Shown here: one piece after another, positions 1 through 8,442 of the stretch | Position numbering within the stretch: position 1 is the first letter of the stretch | How the letters are laid out: each line of letters opens with the position of its first letter | NCBI RefSeq assembly: GCF_023283845.1 | Contig: NZ_JAKILC010000001.1 | Coordinates: 1 to 64,000, forward strand | Source of the DNA: Shewanella marinintestina | GTDB taxonomy: Bacteria > Pseudomonadota > Gammaproteobacteria > Enterobacterales > Shewanellaceae | DNA length: 64,000 bases | Direction of reading: 5' to 3' | The notes under the pieces: model-generated | What the model was told of the DNA's origin: nothing | Database searches by the model: none | Seen by the model: only the letters and a program-made list of their open reading frames with translations | Made by a program: the position numbers and the translations under genes

Positions 1-35
1 ATTCGCAGTCAAAGCGAGCTAAGGCTCTGACTGCC

Positions 36-114
36 AGATAACTAGTAAAATCAAAGGATTATTTATCTTCGCTTCGCGAGGTGTTATAAATAACCTTTGT
101 TTTAAGCGTTAGGG
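36..114 (+). other. attC site 1 (integron cassette recombination site)
   Basis: The R''-like core AGATAAC (36-42) pairs with the R' core GTTAGGG (108-114). Between them TAAAATCAAAGGATTATTTAT pairs with the reverse complement of the segment at about 84-103, leaving exactly two unpaired bases on one arm. Such extrahelical bases are the hallmark of attC folding. It is the attC of a cassette whose gene lies left of the window. The arms differ from the other attC sites here, so this cassette probably came from a different integron lineage. Confidence 0.8.
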
Positions 115-132
115 TTACAAGGAGAGTTCCGC

Positions 133-708
133 ATGAAAATCAGATTACTCATTTTATTTACATTAATTATGTCTGGATGCACATCACAAGTGTGGCAAGC
201 CCCAAGTTATGAAGAGAGAGTTACTGGCTTTTATGCCACGCAAGAAAATGCTCTGTTGCTTGTAACAGGTCAAAATTATAGCTATGTATTTGAGGCAAGT
301 GACTTATTAATTAAATCACTTGAAATAAGTCGTACTATTGAATTTTATCCTAGGTATGAAAGCTTCAAACTAGATAAAGAAAATAATGTCAGTGGTAAAC
401 TGGAATTAATCACACACAATACGTCGGATAAGCAAACGCTTCGAGAGTTGGGTTTCCCACAAGATGAATATGGAAATATCGATTTAACTTTTAACTTAAG
501 AGGTAAAAGATATAAAGTTGAAGGGAACTATCCTTTTCAAAAGCTTGAAGATGAGCACTACGTTTTGGTTGAAACACCTGAATCAGGACTATCTAAAGCT
601 GGTAAAATTGTAGTTACACCAGGAGCTGTAGCAATCGATACCGTTGCTATCGTTCCTGTTGCTGCTTTTTTTGGAGTGTTGGGTGTTATGAATGAACTTG
701 ATCTGTAA
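133..708 (+). CDS. Cassette-encoded putative lipoprotein (unknown function)
   Basis: This 191-residue protein begins with a short lipoprotein signal peptide ending in a lipobox (LIMSGC, Cys at about residue 16), so it is probably lipid-anchored in the envelope. I do not recognise the mature domain. It is mostly polar and ends with a hydrophobic, Ala/Val-rich stretch (about residues 165-188) that could be a membrane-embedded tail. A strong ribosome binding site (AAGGAGA) precedes the ATG. It is the first complete cassette gene, lying between attC 1 and attC 2 in the usual orientation with its stop only 4 bases before attC 2. No function is proposed. Confidence 0.75.
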   Translation: MKIRLLILFTLIMSGCTSQVWQAPSYEERVTGFYATQENALLLVTGQNYSYVFEASDLLIKSLEISRTIEFYPRYESFKLDKENNVSGKLELITHNTSDKQTLRELGFPQDEYGNIDLTFNLRGKRYKVEGNYPFQKLEDEHYVLVETPESGLSKAGKIVVTPGAVAIDTVAIVPVAAFFGVLGVMNELDL

Positions 709-712
709 GTAA

Positions 713-813
713 CCCTAACAAGGCAATAAAGTCAGATTCGTAACAGTTGGCTCGGTTGCGCTTCGCTACACATTTTAGCCTACAATTACTCACCGCTTAT
801 TGCGGCGTTAGGT
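713..813 (+). other. attC site 2
   Basis: R'' CCCTAAC (713-719) and R' GTTAGGT (807-813) are inverted repeats bounding a 101-bp imperfect palindrome. The central part (ACAGTTGGCT...TTTTAGCC..ACAATT) is shared with attC 4, 5 and 6, marking the resident attC family of this integron. It closes the lipoprotein cassette. Confidence 0.88.
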
Positions 814-857
814 GCGGCGATTTCCAACATCGCTATAGTTAGCATACCGAGAAAGCT

Positions 858-1235
858 ATGGAAGAATATCCAGATGATGTCGATGGAAACATACTGCAAA
901 ACCTTGCTGCTTCAGGTTTTGATATGTCCAGACTTCGAGATTTCGAGTTCTTTGTAGATTCCCCTGATGAAGAATCTTCTTACAATATAGAGAAGGAACT
1001 CATCAAAGCAGGTTTCTCTACAGAGGTATATTTCGATGAAGGAGAGCTTGAAGAGGGAGAGACTAAAACTGAAGAAAATAAAGAGTTCTGGCCATCATGG
1101 ACAGTCTATGTATTATCTAAAATGGCTCCTGATTACAATGAAATTATCCGTATTCAAGAAGTTGTAGATGCCATTGCTAAGCCTTTCAACGGGAGGTCCG
1201 ATGGCTGGGAAATTGAAATTGCAGAAAGCACCTAA
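858..1235 (+). CDS. Cassette-encoded RraB-like (ribonuclease E inhibitor family) protein
   Basis: This acidic protein of 125 residues resembles the RraB / regulator-of-ribonuclease-activity-B family. It has an N-terminal 'YPDDVDG' turn, a 'FFVDSPDEESSYNIEKEL' block typical of the first strand and helix, and a C-terminal 'RSDGWEIE' that matches the family's DGWG region. In E. coli RraB binds RNase E and alters its cleavage preferences; here the role is inferred from family only. The ATG at 858 lies 45 bases after the R' core of attC 2, and the TAA stop overlaps the R'' core of attC 3, so the gene exactly fills one cassette. An RNase E modulator on a cassette could affect host mRNA decay after transfer. 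Confidence 0.72.
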   Translation: MEEYPDDVDGNILQNLAASGFDMSRLRDFEFFVDSPDEESSYNIEKELIKAGFSTEVYFDEGELEEGETKTEENKEFWPSWTVYVLSKMAPDYNEIIRIQEVVDAIAKPFNGRSDGWEIEIAEST

Positions 1236-1333
1236 CAAGCACATGCAATCTGACCTCCGGGCACTGTCACTTTTTTTGCATAAACCCGCAAAAAAGCGCC
1301 AGTAGCCTCCGGCAGTTGATGTGGGCGTTATGT
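1230..1333 (+). other. attC site 3
   Basis: R'' ACCTAAC (1230-1236) and R' GTTATGT (1327-1333) bound a 104-bp imperfect inverted repeat (for example CTGACCTCCGG against the CCTCCGGCAG side). Its interior differs from attC 2 and attC 4-6, so this cassette has another origin. The stop codon of the RraB-like gene lies inside the R'' core. Confidence 0.82.
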
Positions 1334-1349
1334 GTTTAGGGAAAATTAG

Positions 1350-1637
1350 GTGGATAATCAACGAGATTTCAGCAGTAGGCTAACATTTGATTTTGACCAA
1401 GTAGCCTTAAAAGATTACGCGAAAATAACTAAATCTGTTGTAGCTGAGTTCAAATTAATTCCACACACTGCATTAGTTAATGGTCTTGAAGAAACATTCC
1501 AAGACTTTACATTTAATCAATCAATTATTGGTTTAGAGTGGGATATTTGGTCTGGCTATGTGGTCAATGCTAAAAATACGGAAGCTGAAGTTTTATTAGA
1601 AAAAATAGCAACTTACATCAGAGTTAACAACACATAA
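1350..1637 (+). CDS. Cassette-encoded small protein, unknown function
   Basis: A 95-residue protein read from a GTG start at 1350, 17 bases after the R' core of attC 3. No signal peptide or membrane segment is visible. The composition is that of an ordinary soluble alpha/beta protein with aromatic-rich stretches ('IIGLEWDIWSGYVV'). I do not recognise it. Its stop (1635-1637) overlaps the R'' core of attC 4, as is normal for cassette genes. That attC is interrupted at 1637/1641 by an IS110-type element, so this cassette can no longer be excised precisely unless the element leaves. An ATG start is absent; GTG is the best supported. Confidence 0.65.
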   Translation: MDNQRDFSSRLTFDFDQVALKDYAKITKSVVAEFKLIPHTALVNGLEETFQDFTFNQSIIGLEWDIWSGYVVNAKNTEAEVLLEKIATYIRVNNT

Positions 1638-1641
1638 CAAG
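1632..1641 (+). other. attC site 4, left fragment (R'' core)
   Basis: ACATAAC (1632-1638) followed by AAG is the R'' side of an attC whose remainder resumes at 2841. Joining the two gives ACATAACAAGTCATTAAAG, which pairs well with the CTTAATGACGCGTTAT on the R' side near 2919-2934. The intact site was therefore split by the element at 1637-2840. Confidence 0.75.
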
Positions 1642-1659
1642 AGACTATGGTGTCAATAG

Positions 1660-2615
<956 letters not shown>

Positions 2616-2836
2616 AATAAGCTAACTCTTGCTTGCAAATGCGGGTTCGAGGCCCAGTAGACTATTCGAGTATTTTGCTTGGAGTCCTTTGTCGCGTTCG
2701 TTCTTGTTATCGGTCTCTCAACTGAGGAGCCATCATTCAATCGAACTACGACAAGGAAAGCTTTAGTTGCAGCTAAAGCCTGGGTCTCACATTACCCGAA
2801 ACAGGGAATCATTTGTAAATTAGGTGGGTTTATTAT
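2616..2836 (-). ncRNA. Candidate IS110 guide (bridge) RNA region
   Basis: This non-coding stretch of ~220 bp lies immediately upstream of the transposase start inside the element, where IS110-group elements are known to encode the RNA that selects target and donor. The minus strand at 2710-2703 reads ATAACAAG, the same 8 bases as the attC R'' target at 1634-1641, so it could be a target guide. AGACTAT at 2659-2665 also matches the left end of the element (1643-1649). No promoter or folded structure was modelled; the call rests on position and these matches. Confidence 0.5.
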
Positions 2837-2840
2837 CCAT

Positions 2841-2936
2841 ACAAGTCATTAAAGCAGGACAAAAAACAGTTGGTTTTTGCTCCTTCGTCGCTTATTTTAA
2901 CCAACTATTTTATTGCCTCTTAATGACGCGTTATAA
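2841..2936 (+). other. attC site 4, right fragment
   Basis: This is the rest of attC 4: AAGTCATTAAAG, the shared ACAGTTGG...TTTTAACCAAC central palindrome, then CTTAATGACGC and the R' core GTTATAA (2930-2936). It belongs to the same attC family as sites 2, 5 and 6. Confidence 0.8.
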
Positions 2937-2946
2937 GGAATTCAAA

Positions 2947-3189
2947 TTGGCATATAGTAAAACTTTATCATCGGACGCCGACATTGCTTTTATAGAGGTA
3001 TCAGGTTGGGACGAGCCTGGAATAGCTTTTAGCACTTCTAAAATAGAAAGCCTGCTGAGCCAACTTAAGGTTGTTGGTGACGATATGATTTCTAGTAAAG
3101 ATGGAAAAGCGGGCGAAGCTCTTTATTTTATTGAGTCAGAATTACACTCACTTCTTCGTTCAAGTAAAAACATGAAGTCAAGTAGCTAG
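2947..3189 (+). CDS. Cassette-encoded small protein, unknown function
   Basis: An 80-residue acidic, soluble-looking protein (begins LAYSKTLSSDADIAF, ends in a Ser-rich tail). I chose the TTG at 2947 because AAGGA (2935-2939) sits 7 bases upstream. The in-frame ATG at 2923 lies before the R' crossover point of attC 4, so it would belong to another cassette. The frame is open further upstream to 2824, but that part is attC and IS sequence. The family is not recognised; 'VSGWDEPGIAFSTSKIESLL' suggests a small alpha/beta fold. It is followed 4 bases later by attC 5. Confidence 0.6.
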   Translation: MAYSKTLSSDADIAFIEVSGWDEPGIAFSTSKIESLLSQLKVVGDDMISSKDGKAGEALYFIESELHSLLRSSKNMKSSS

Positions 3190-3193
3190 TTCC

Positions 3194-3286
3194 GTATAAC
3201 AATGCGCTTAACAGGACAAATAACAGTTGGCTGTTTGCTCCTGTATCGCCTACTTTAGCCAACAATTATTTGCCCATTAGCTGGGC
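3194..3286 (+). other. attC site 5, left part (split by IS1111-type element)
   Basis: R'' GTATAAC (3194-3200) and the shared central palindrome (ACAGTTGGCT...TTTAGCCAAC) run up to GGGC at 3286. The R' core GTTATAT lies at 4680-4686 beyond the inserted element. Rejoined, the right arm reads GCTGGGCGTTATATGCC, a normal attC end. Confidence 0.85.
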
Positions 3287-3300
3287 TACATGGACTCCCC

Positions 3301-3571
3301 TTTGTCAAGCAATAGTAATCACACAACAACAGTGGATCTGACAGCAGCTCTACATTCGGCGTTTGATTAGCTTGCTGCCTAAACAGCTTTTGGCTATCGC
3401 CCTGATGATTTGCGCTTGAGCAAAGATCTCATTCGTTAAACAGTATTACTTTCTCTTTCAAGAAAGATGTACTTCCCAACTAACCAGATTCAATCGCTCT
3501 CGGTCTGACCGTGTTATCGTCAATTGCTAATGCGTCGACTCGGTGGGGTTAACCGTTTGGGTTAATCCTTT
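3301..3571 (-). ncRNA. Candidate IS1111 seekRNA / bridge RNA region
   Basis: This 271-bp non-coding stretch lies downstream of the transposase stop and before the left inverted repeat. IS1111-group elements are known to encode their targeting RNA here. It contains TCATTCGTTA (3429-3438), identical over 10 bases to the right element/target junction (4674-4683), and GGCGTT (3358-3363), matching the target's GGCGTT. Both look like donor/target guide segments. No structure was computed. Confidence 0.6.
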
Positions 3572-4600
3572 TTACGTTTTTACATAGTTAACTTGGTACT
3601 CTTGTCCTGATTGCAATAATGACCAAATTAACCGTGCATTTTTAGCTGCCAAAGCAATGACAGCTCTTTTGAAACCTCTTCGCTCGATAAGGGCTTTAAT
3701 CCATAAACTAGTTCTATCCATTTTATTGGCACAGTTTGCGATGACAGCGCGAGCACCATGGATTAGCGAGGTGCGGATATGCTTCTCACCGCGTTTACTT
3801 ATTCGACCTAGTGTTGGCTTTCCGCCAGTGGAATACTGCTTCGGCACCAAACCTATCCAAGCTGCAAATTGGCGGCTAGTTGAGAAGTGTTTTGCATCAC
3901 TGACTGTCGCGACTACTGCTGTTGCGGTAACTTCGCCAATACCTGGTATGGTCATTAACCGCTTAGCGTCTTTCATCTGGTTAGCAAGGGCATAGAGCTT
4001 TCGGTCAGACTTTAATATGTCTTGGTTTTGTTGTTTTATGCTCAGCCATAAATCATGGAGTAGTTCGCGGGCTAAATCAGGCAAACCGTTCTCAGCATCC
4101 TCGAGAATTTCAACAATATGCTTTTGAGCAGGATAACGACCTTTAGGCATAATAATACCAAACTCGGATAGTAAGCCACGTAATCGGTTTATCATCGCCG
4201 TACGGTCTTTGATTTGGCCTTGTCGAATGCGGTGTAGGCATAAAACGGCTTGTTGCTCTTCGCTTTTAATACAAACAAAGCGTGTTTTTGGTCTAGTCAC
4301 TGCCTCACAAATGGCTTCAGCATCATTGGCGTCATTCTTTTCACTTTGGCGATAAGGAATAACGAATTTAGATGCCATGATACGTACGTCGTGGCCGTAT
4401 TTTGTAAACTCTCTTGCCCAGTAGTGAGCGCCAGAACAAGCTTCCATCCCGATAATACAGGGTGGAATGTTAGCGATTTTCTCTAACAGCTTGTTTCTTT
4501 TAACTGTTTGCTTTAGTTTAGTTTTACCGTATTCGTCAACACCATGAATACTAAAAACTAATTTGGCTAAATCGATGCCAATTGCTTTAATTAAGGACAT
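3572..4600 (-). CDS. IS110-family (IS1111 group) transposase
   Basis: A 342-residue transposase, full length for the family. The N-terminal RuvC-like DEDD domain shows 'GIDLAK', 'GMEACSG' and 'KNDANDAEAI'. The C-terminal transposase_20 domain shows 'IPGIGEVTA', 'FAAWIGLVPKQYSTGGK' with the family's catalytic serine region, and 'GRISKRGEKHIR'. I start it at the ATG at 4600 (MSLIKAIG) because AAGGAG lies 7 bases upstream. The longer open frame to 4672 only reads through the inverted repeat. The gene is intact, so the element may be active. Such enzymes work with an RNA guide to insert a circular intermediate at a specific site, here the attC R' core. Confidence 0.92.
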   Translation of the reverse strand: MSLIKAIGIDLAKLVFSIHGVDEYGKTKLKQTVKRNKLLEKIANIPPCIIGMEACSGAHYWAREFTKYGHDVRIMASKFVIPYRQSEKNDANDAEAICEAVTRPKTRFVCIKSEEQQAVLCLHRIRQGQIKDRTAMINRLRGLLSEFGIIMPKGRYPAQKHIVEILEDAENGLPDLARELLHDLWLSIKQQNQDILKSDRKLYALANQMKDAKRLMTIPGIGEVTATAVVATVSDAKHFSTSRQFAAWIGLVPKQYSTGGKPTLGRISKRGEKHIRTSLIHGARAVIANCANKMDRTSLWIKALIERRGFKRAVIALAAKNARLIWSLLQSGQEYQVNYVKT

Positions 4601-4679
4601 ATGGACTCTCCTTGATTGAATGTTTGCACTTTCAATATGGCACATAGTGGCCAATTGGTAAGGGGAGTCCATATCATTC

Positions 4680-4686
4680 GTTATAT
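4680..4686 (+). other. attC site 5, R' core (right part)
   Basis: GTTATAT is the R' core of attC 5, separated from the rest of the site (3194-3286) by the IS1111-type element. The crossover would be between G and TT. Confidence 0.78.
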
Positions 4687-4709
4687 GCCTTTAGAGGATT
4701 GGAGTAAAT

Positions 4710-5099
4710 TTGATATTAAGGATGATACATATTGGGTTGTGTAACTCAATTATGCACTGGAAAAGTAGCTCTAAAAATCATGAGAAGGCTGCCTTTCTAG
4801 TAATATTTGGTTCAACCTTTTATTTGTGGTCAATATCAACAATTGTACTATTTAAAATGGGTGTAGAAGCTCCTTATTCTGGTAACTTTAAATATTCATT
4901 ACCAATTGCAAGTATCGTCTTAGCCTCAATATTTAACTATTACTCCTTTAAACATATAAAAAGTTATCGTCACACGTTAAAAGCTTATAGAAATTTACCT
5001 AAGTCTTTAAACTATATAATTAATTTAATAGCTGTTCTGTTTGTTTTTGGTAGTCCAGTAACATACATTCTGGTAACCTCAGCTGTAATCGGCATATAA
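4710..5099 (+). CDS. Cassette-encoded small membrane protein, unknown
   Basis: A 129-residue protein with about three hydrophobic segments (roughly residues 28-50, 62-82 and 103-127) separated by short basic loops ('HIKSYRHTLKAYRNLPK'), so probably an inner-membrane protein. The TTG at 4710 follows GGAG by 5 bases and is used here; an ATG at 4752 (MHWKSSSKNHEK) is an alternative giving 115 residues. It fills the last recognisable cassette, ending inside the R'' core of attC 6. No family was recognised. Its low GC compared with the core genes to the right agrees with a mobile cassette. Confidence 0.65.
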   Translation: MILRMIHIGLCNSIMHWKSSSKNHEKAAFLVIFGSTFYLWSISTIVLFKMGVEAPYSGNFKYSLPIASIVLASIFNYYSFKHIKSYRHTLKAYRNLPKSLNYIINLIAVLFVFGSPVTYILVTSAVIGI

Positions 5100-5193
5100 C
5101 AAGTCGCTCAAAGTGGACGCAAAACAGTTGGCTTGTGCTCATTCTTCGCTAATTTTAGCCAACAATTTTGCGTCCGTTAGCAAGGCGTTGCCA
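5094..5193 (+). other. attC site 6 (last of the array)
   Basis: R'' ATATAAC (5094-5100) pairs with R' GTTGCCA (5187-5193). The arms GTGGACGCAAAACAGTTGGC and its partner GCCAACAATTTTGCGTCC are nearly perfect, with the usual ACAGTTGG...TTTTAGCCAAC centre. Beyond it no further attC or cassette gene is seen, so this is the array's distal end. Cassettes run away from attI, so the integrase should lie left of the window if it exists. Confidence 0.9.
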
Positions 5194-5316
5194 CTTATCT
5201 GATTGCCATAGCTTTCCTAATGCCAAGAGTCATTTTCACAGCTTAAACTCTAACGCATTCCTGTCCAAAAACATTTTTAGCGTTAAACTCAATTAGCTTC
5301 AATGCCAACTAGCCAA

Positions 5317-6264
5317 CTACAGCCATCGCTTTATTTTGAAAAACCAGAAGGTAGCGGCTGCGCTGGCAAACATGAGGGCTATGGACCATGGGTAGCCATA
5401 TTGCCAATGCACTTCAGGTATATTGGTAAAGTTCATACCGTATGTACTTGCTATTAACGTTGCAGGAAGAAATACGACGGCTGCAACAGAGAAAATTTTG
5501 CTGATTTTATTTTGTTGTAAACCAGTAAAGCCCATGGCTGAATCCATAAGAAAGTTCAGTTTTTCAAATAGAAACTGGCTATGGGTTATTAATGAGTCGA
5601 TGTCCGACAGCATATTGCTTATGTCATTCAGTGCATTGCTAGGCAACTGATCGTGATAATCCCGCAGCATGTAGTTTAGTGTGCGCTGCGTATCGAGCAG
5701 GTTTAAACGAACTTTGCCATTCTTGTCTTCTTTTATTGTGATGAGTTTAAACACGTCATCGATTTTTTCATTATCGAATACCTCATGACCGACATTTTCT
5801 AAAGCACTATAGATCTCTTCTGTGAGATCCGCCAAATGGGCAACTTTTACTTTGAAAAGCTGGATGAACAATTGTTGTGGCAACATGTTGGCCGGAGGCG
5901 TTTTCTGTAGGAAACTTAAAAAAGAGTTTATTAAATGCTCATCATCGTCACGCATACTTATCAGAAAATGGGCTCTGAGATTAAAATAAATATTAACAGA
6001 ATCTAAGCTCTGTTCGGACTTTTGGCTGAATAGGGAATTTATGTGTAAACCATCTTTATTCTGATAAAAACGGGAAGAAGCCTCAATCTCATTCTTATCT
6101 TCCCTATCGGGTACGGCTTCCGTAGAAAAGCCTGCTAACCATTGTCTCTCACTTTCAGTAGGCCTTGTGATATCTAGCCATATGGTCGTTTCAGGTAAGG
6201 GTTCGTTGATATTGACTAATGTCGTAGTGACTTGTTGGTGTGCGAAGCAATATGCAGTAATCAT
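5317..6264 (-). CDS. corA: CorA magnesium/cobalt transporter
   Basis: A 315-residue inner-membrane divalent cation channel that imports Mg2+ (also Co2+ and Ni2+) as a pentamer. It has a long cytoplasmic acidic domain followed by two C-terminal helices. The signature 'YGMNF' (GMN at about 276-278) sits between TM1 ('VAAVVFLPATLIAS') and TM2, and the protein ends in the typical basic tail 'FKIKRWL'. Similarity to E. coli CorA extends to 'EIEASSRFYQNKDGLHI' and 'LLDTQRTLNYMLRD'. Length matches the family (316 residues). GMN rather than GVN argues against the related ZntB. It is the first core gene next to the cassette array and is read toward it. Confidence 0.9.
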   Translation of the reverse strand: MITAYCFAHQQVTTTLVNINEPLPETTIWLDITRPTESERQWLAGFSTEAVPDREDKNEIEASSRFYQNKDGLHINSLFSQKSEQSLDSVNIYFNLRAHFLISMRDDDEHLINSFLSFLQKTPPANMLPQQLFIQLFKVKVAHLADLTEEIYSALENVGHEVFDNEKIDDVFKLITIKEDKNGKVRLNLLDTQRTLNYMLRDYHDQLPSNALNDISNMLSDIDSLITHSQFLFEKLNFLMDSAMGFTGLQQNKISKIFSVAAVVFLPATLIASTYGMNFTNIPEVHWQYGYPWSIALMFASAAATFWFFKIKRWL

Positions 6265-6589
6265 TTTTTCCCCATTACAATGAGTAACTATTTATCGAAA
6301 TAGTCGAAACCGATAATTAATGTTAGTCAATGACTGCCAAGGGATTGCAATAGTTAACGATGTTTTGCTTCTAAATAGGCGTGAGCTTAACCTATGTGTT
6401 GCTTTATAAGCGTGTAGCAATGGGATTAGGGAAGTGCGCATATTTACAAAGCTATGCATAAGGAGTGGAATTAATCGTTGGGGGGAGGGTGTCGGTTGGC
6501 TAAAAGATTTAACGTTAAAGGGGTGTTATTTACAGCGACTTCTGGTAGATTTGAAACAACTGTTTAAATCCATCGTTTAAGAGAGCTTT
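6265..6589. other. Intergenic region, divergent promoters of corA and the acyl-CoA dehydrogenase
   Basis: No gene is visible. The region must carry the promoters for both flanking divergent genes. The only motif I can point to is the palindrome at 6551-6568, listed separately. Confidence 0.5.
6551..6568 (+). promoter_or_regulatory. Possible PsrA/fatty-acid regulator operator
   Basis: TTGAAAC-aact-GTTTAAA is an inverted repeat 22 bases before the acyl-CoA dehydrogenase start. It resembles the (G/C)AAAC-N2-4-GTTT(G/C) operator of PsrA, which represses fatty-acid degradation genes in Shewanella and Pseudomonas. The last position deviates, so the match is suggestive only. Confidence 0.35.
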
Positions 6590-8350
6590 ATGAACCCATA
6601 TAACGCCCCATTAGCAGAGATGCGCTTCCTACTTGAAAAAGTGTTTAACGCACCTAAAACTTGGTCTGAAATGCCAGCAATGGCTGACTCAGTGGATATG
6701 GATACAGCAGCAGCTATTTTAGATGAAGCTGACAAAATAAGCCGTGAATTGATTCATCCTATAAACCGAAGCGGCGATGAGCAAGGCGTACGTCACGAAG
6801 CTGATAAGGTGATCACACCTGATGGCTATAAAGCGGTATACGACCAATACGCGGAAGGTGGTTGGGTTGGTCTTTGTGGCGATCCTGAGCTCGGAGGCAT
6901 GGGCATGCCTAAGATGCTTGGCGTATTGGTAGATGAAATGGCTTACAGTGCTTGTAATGCCTTTACGCTTTACGGCTCATTAACCGCTGGTGCGGCACTG
7001 GCTATTCATGCTCATGGCACTGAAGAAATTAAACAGCAATATTTACCTATGCTATACAGCGGCGAGTGGTCTGGGGCGATGGATATGACAGAGCCACAAG
7101 CAGGTTCTGACTTACGTAATATTCGTACTAAAGCTGTGCCTAACAACGATGGTAGCTATAACATTACTGGCAGTAAAATCTTTATTACTGGTGGCGACCA
7201 TGACTTAACCGAGAACGTGATCCACCTAGTGCTGGCTAAATTACCTAATACCAGTGGTATTTCACTATTCTTAGTCCCTAAGATTAAGGTAAATGACGAT
7301 AACAGCCTAGGCGAAGCAAATGGTGTCACTGTTGGCTCAATTGAACACAAAATGGGTCTTAAGGGCTCTGCAACCTGTGTGATGAATTTTGACGATGCTG
7401 AAGGTTATCTCATTGGCAAGCCTAATCGAGGGCTTGTATGTATGTTTACCATGATGAACTACGAACGTTTGGCGATTGGTATTCAGGGGCTTGGGACGTC
7501 ACAAGCGGCTTATCAAATGGCGGCTGATTATGCTAAAGAGCGTATTCAAGGTGTTGCAGCTGGAGGGTCACCTACAGGGGCCGCTGCCGATCCGATTATT
7601 GTTCATGGCGACGTACGTCGTATGCTATTAACCATCCGCACTTTAACTGAAGCTGGCCGAGCACTTTCAGTTTATACAGGTCAACAGTTAGATTTAGCAA
7701 AGTACTCAGATAATAGTGATGCAAAAGCTAAAGCAAGTCGTTACGTCGGTTTGTTAACGCCAGTATCTAAAGCCTTTTTAAGTGATCGTGGCTTAGATGC
7801 AGCAATCATGGCGCAACAAGTATTTGGTGGCCATGGTTATATTCGTGAAACCGGTATTGAGCAGCTTGTACGTGATACCCGTATTGCCCAGATTTATGAG
7901 GGCACTAACGGTATTCAGGCAATTGATTTCCTAGGTCGTAAAGTGACTGGTGATAATGTTGCGGCGCTGAATGAGTTTGTTGCTGAGCAAGTCGATAATA
8001 TTAATGGTTACAACCATGTCACTGATAGCGACAAAGCGAAAGTGTTAGCTTTACTAGAAAACTTAATTCAGGTCGCTAATCATGTGAACGATAATAAGCT
8101 GAAGCAGCCGGGTTTAATTAACTCCTGTGCCGTCGACTTCTTAGATGCGTTTGGTTACACCCTTTATGGTTGCTTCTGGTTAGCCATGGTGGATGCGGCG
8201 AATGATCATGAAGATGCTAACTTTACGCTACAAAAAACACAGTTAAGTCGTTTCTATCTTGATAAGCTATTAGCAAAAGCTGATTTCCATTTATCGCAAG
8301 TTGCACACGGCGATTTATCAATTATGCAGATGGACGAAAGCCTATTCTAA
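6590..8350 (+). CDS. Acyl-CoA dehydrogenase, long form (DmdC-like)
   Basis: A 586-residue FAD-dependent acyl-CoA dehydrogenase of the long subgroup that carries an extra C-terminal domain. It oxidises acyl-CoA to 2-enoyl-CoA in beta-oxidation or a related pathway. Visible features are 'TEPQAGSDLRNIRTKA' and 'GSKIFITGGDHDL' (middle domain, FAD contacts), 'HKMGLKGSATCVMNFD', and the C-terminal helical domain with 'QQVFGGHGYIRETGIEQLVRDTRIAQIYEGTNGIQAID', which contains the usual catalytic glutamate region (IYEGTN). The length fits the subgroup that includes 3-methylthiopropionyl-CoA dehydrogenase DmdC. Substrate cannot be read from sequence. It is a single-gene transcript with its own terminator. 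Confidence 0.88.
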   Translation: MNPYNAPLAEMRFLLEKVFNAPKTWSEMPAMADSVDMDTAAAILDEADKISRELIHPINRSGDEQGVRHEADKVITPDGYKAVYDQYAEGGWVGLCGDPELGGMGMPKMLGVLVDEMAYSACNAFTLYGSLTAGAALAIHAHGTEEIKQQYLPMLYSGEWSGAMDMTEPQAGSDLRNIRTKAVPNNDGSYNITGSKIFITGGDHDLTENVIHLVLAKLPNTSGISLFLVPKIKVNDDNSLGEANGVTVGSIEHKMGLKGSATCVMNFDDAEGYLIGKPNRGLVCMFTMMNYERLAIGIQGLGTSQAAYQMAADYAKERIQGVAAGGSPTGAAADPIIVHGDVRRMLLTIRTLTEAGRALSVYTGQQLDLAKYSDNSDAKAKASRYVGLLTPVSKAFLSDRGLDAAIMAQQVFGGHGYIRETGIEQLVRDTRIAQIYEGTNGIQAIDFLGRKVTGDNVAALNEFVAEQVDNINGYNHVTDSDKAKVLALLENLIQVANHVNDNKLKQPGLINSCAVDFLDAFGYTLYGCFWLAMVDAANDHEDANFTLQKTQLSRFYLDKLLAKADFHLSQVAHGDLSIMQMDESLF

Positions 8351-8384
8351 TTGAGTAAAGCTTAATTTGGTGTAGAAAACGATC

Positions 8385-8413
8385 AAAAACGCCACTCCTA
8401 GAGTGGCGTTTTT
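8385..8413 (+). terminator. Rho-independent terminator after the acyl-CoA dehydrogenase gene
   Basis: A perfect stem ACGCCACTC/GAGTGGCGT with a CTA-type loop followed by TTTTT, with AAAA before the stem. It may serve both converging genes. Confidence 0.88.
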
Positions 8414-8442
8414 ATTGACAACTTAACTCTGTATCGTTTTAA

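Larger units (their letters stand above)
3287..4679 (-). mobile_element. IS1111-attC-type element (IS110 family) inserted at an attC R' core
   Basis: Sub-terminal inverted repeats ATGGACTCCCC (3290-3300) and GGGGAGTCCAT (4662-4672) are flanked by a 3-base extension (TAC, 3287-3289) on the transposase 3' side and a 7-base extension (ATCATTC, 4673-4679) on the 5' side. This 7/3 arrangement is the published signature of the IS1111 group. The 1393-bp element lies directly 5' of GTTATAT, the attC R' core, which matches the known IS1111-attC subgroup that targets cassette recombination sites. It carries one intact transposase (3572-4600) and a ~270-bp non-coding 3' region. No target duplication is seen. 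Confidence 0.9.

Noticed and set aside
2824..2946. An N-terminal extension of the cassette protein at 2947
   Set aside because: The extra codons read through IS and attC sequence and lie before the cassette crossover point.
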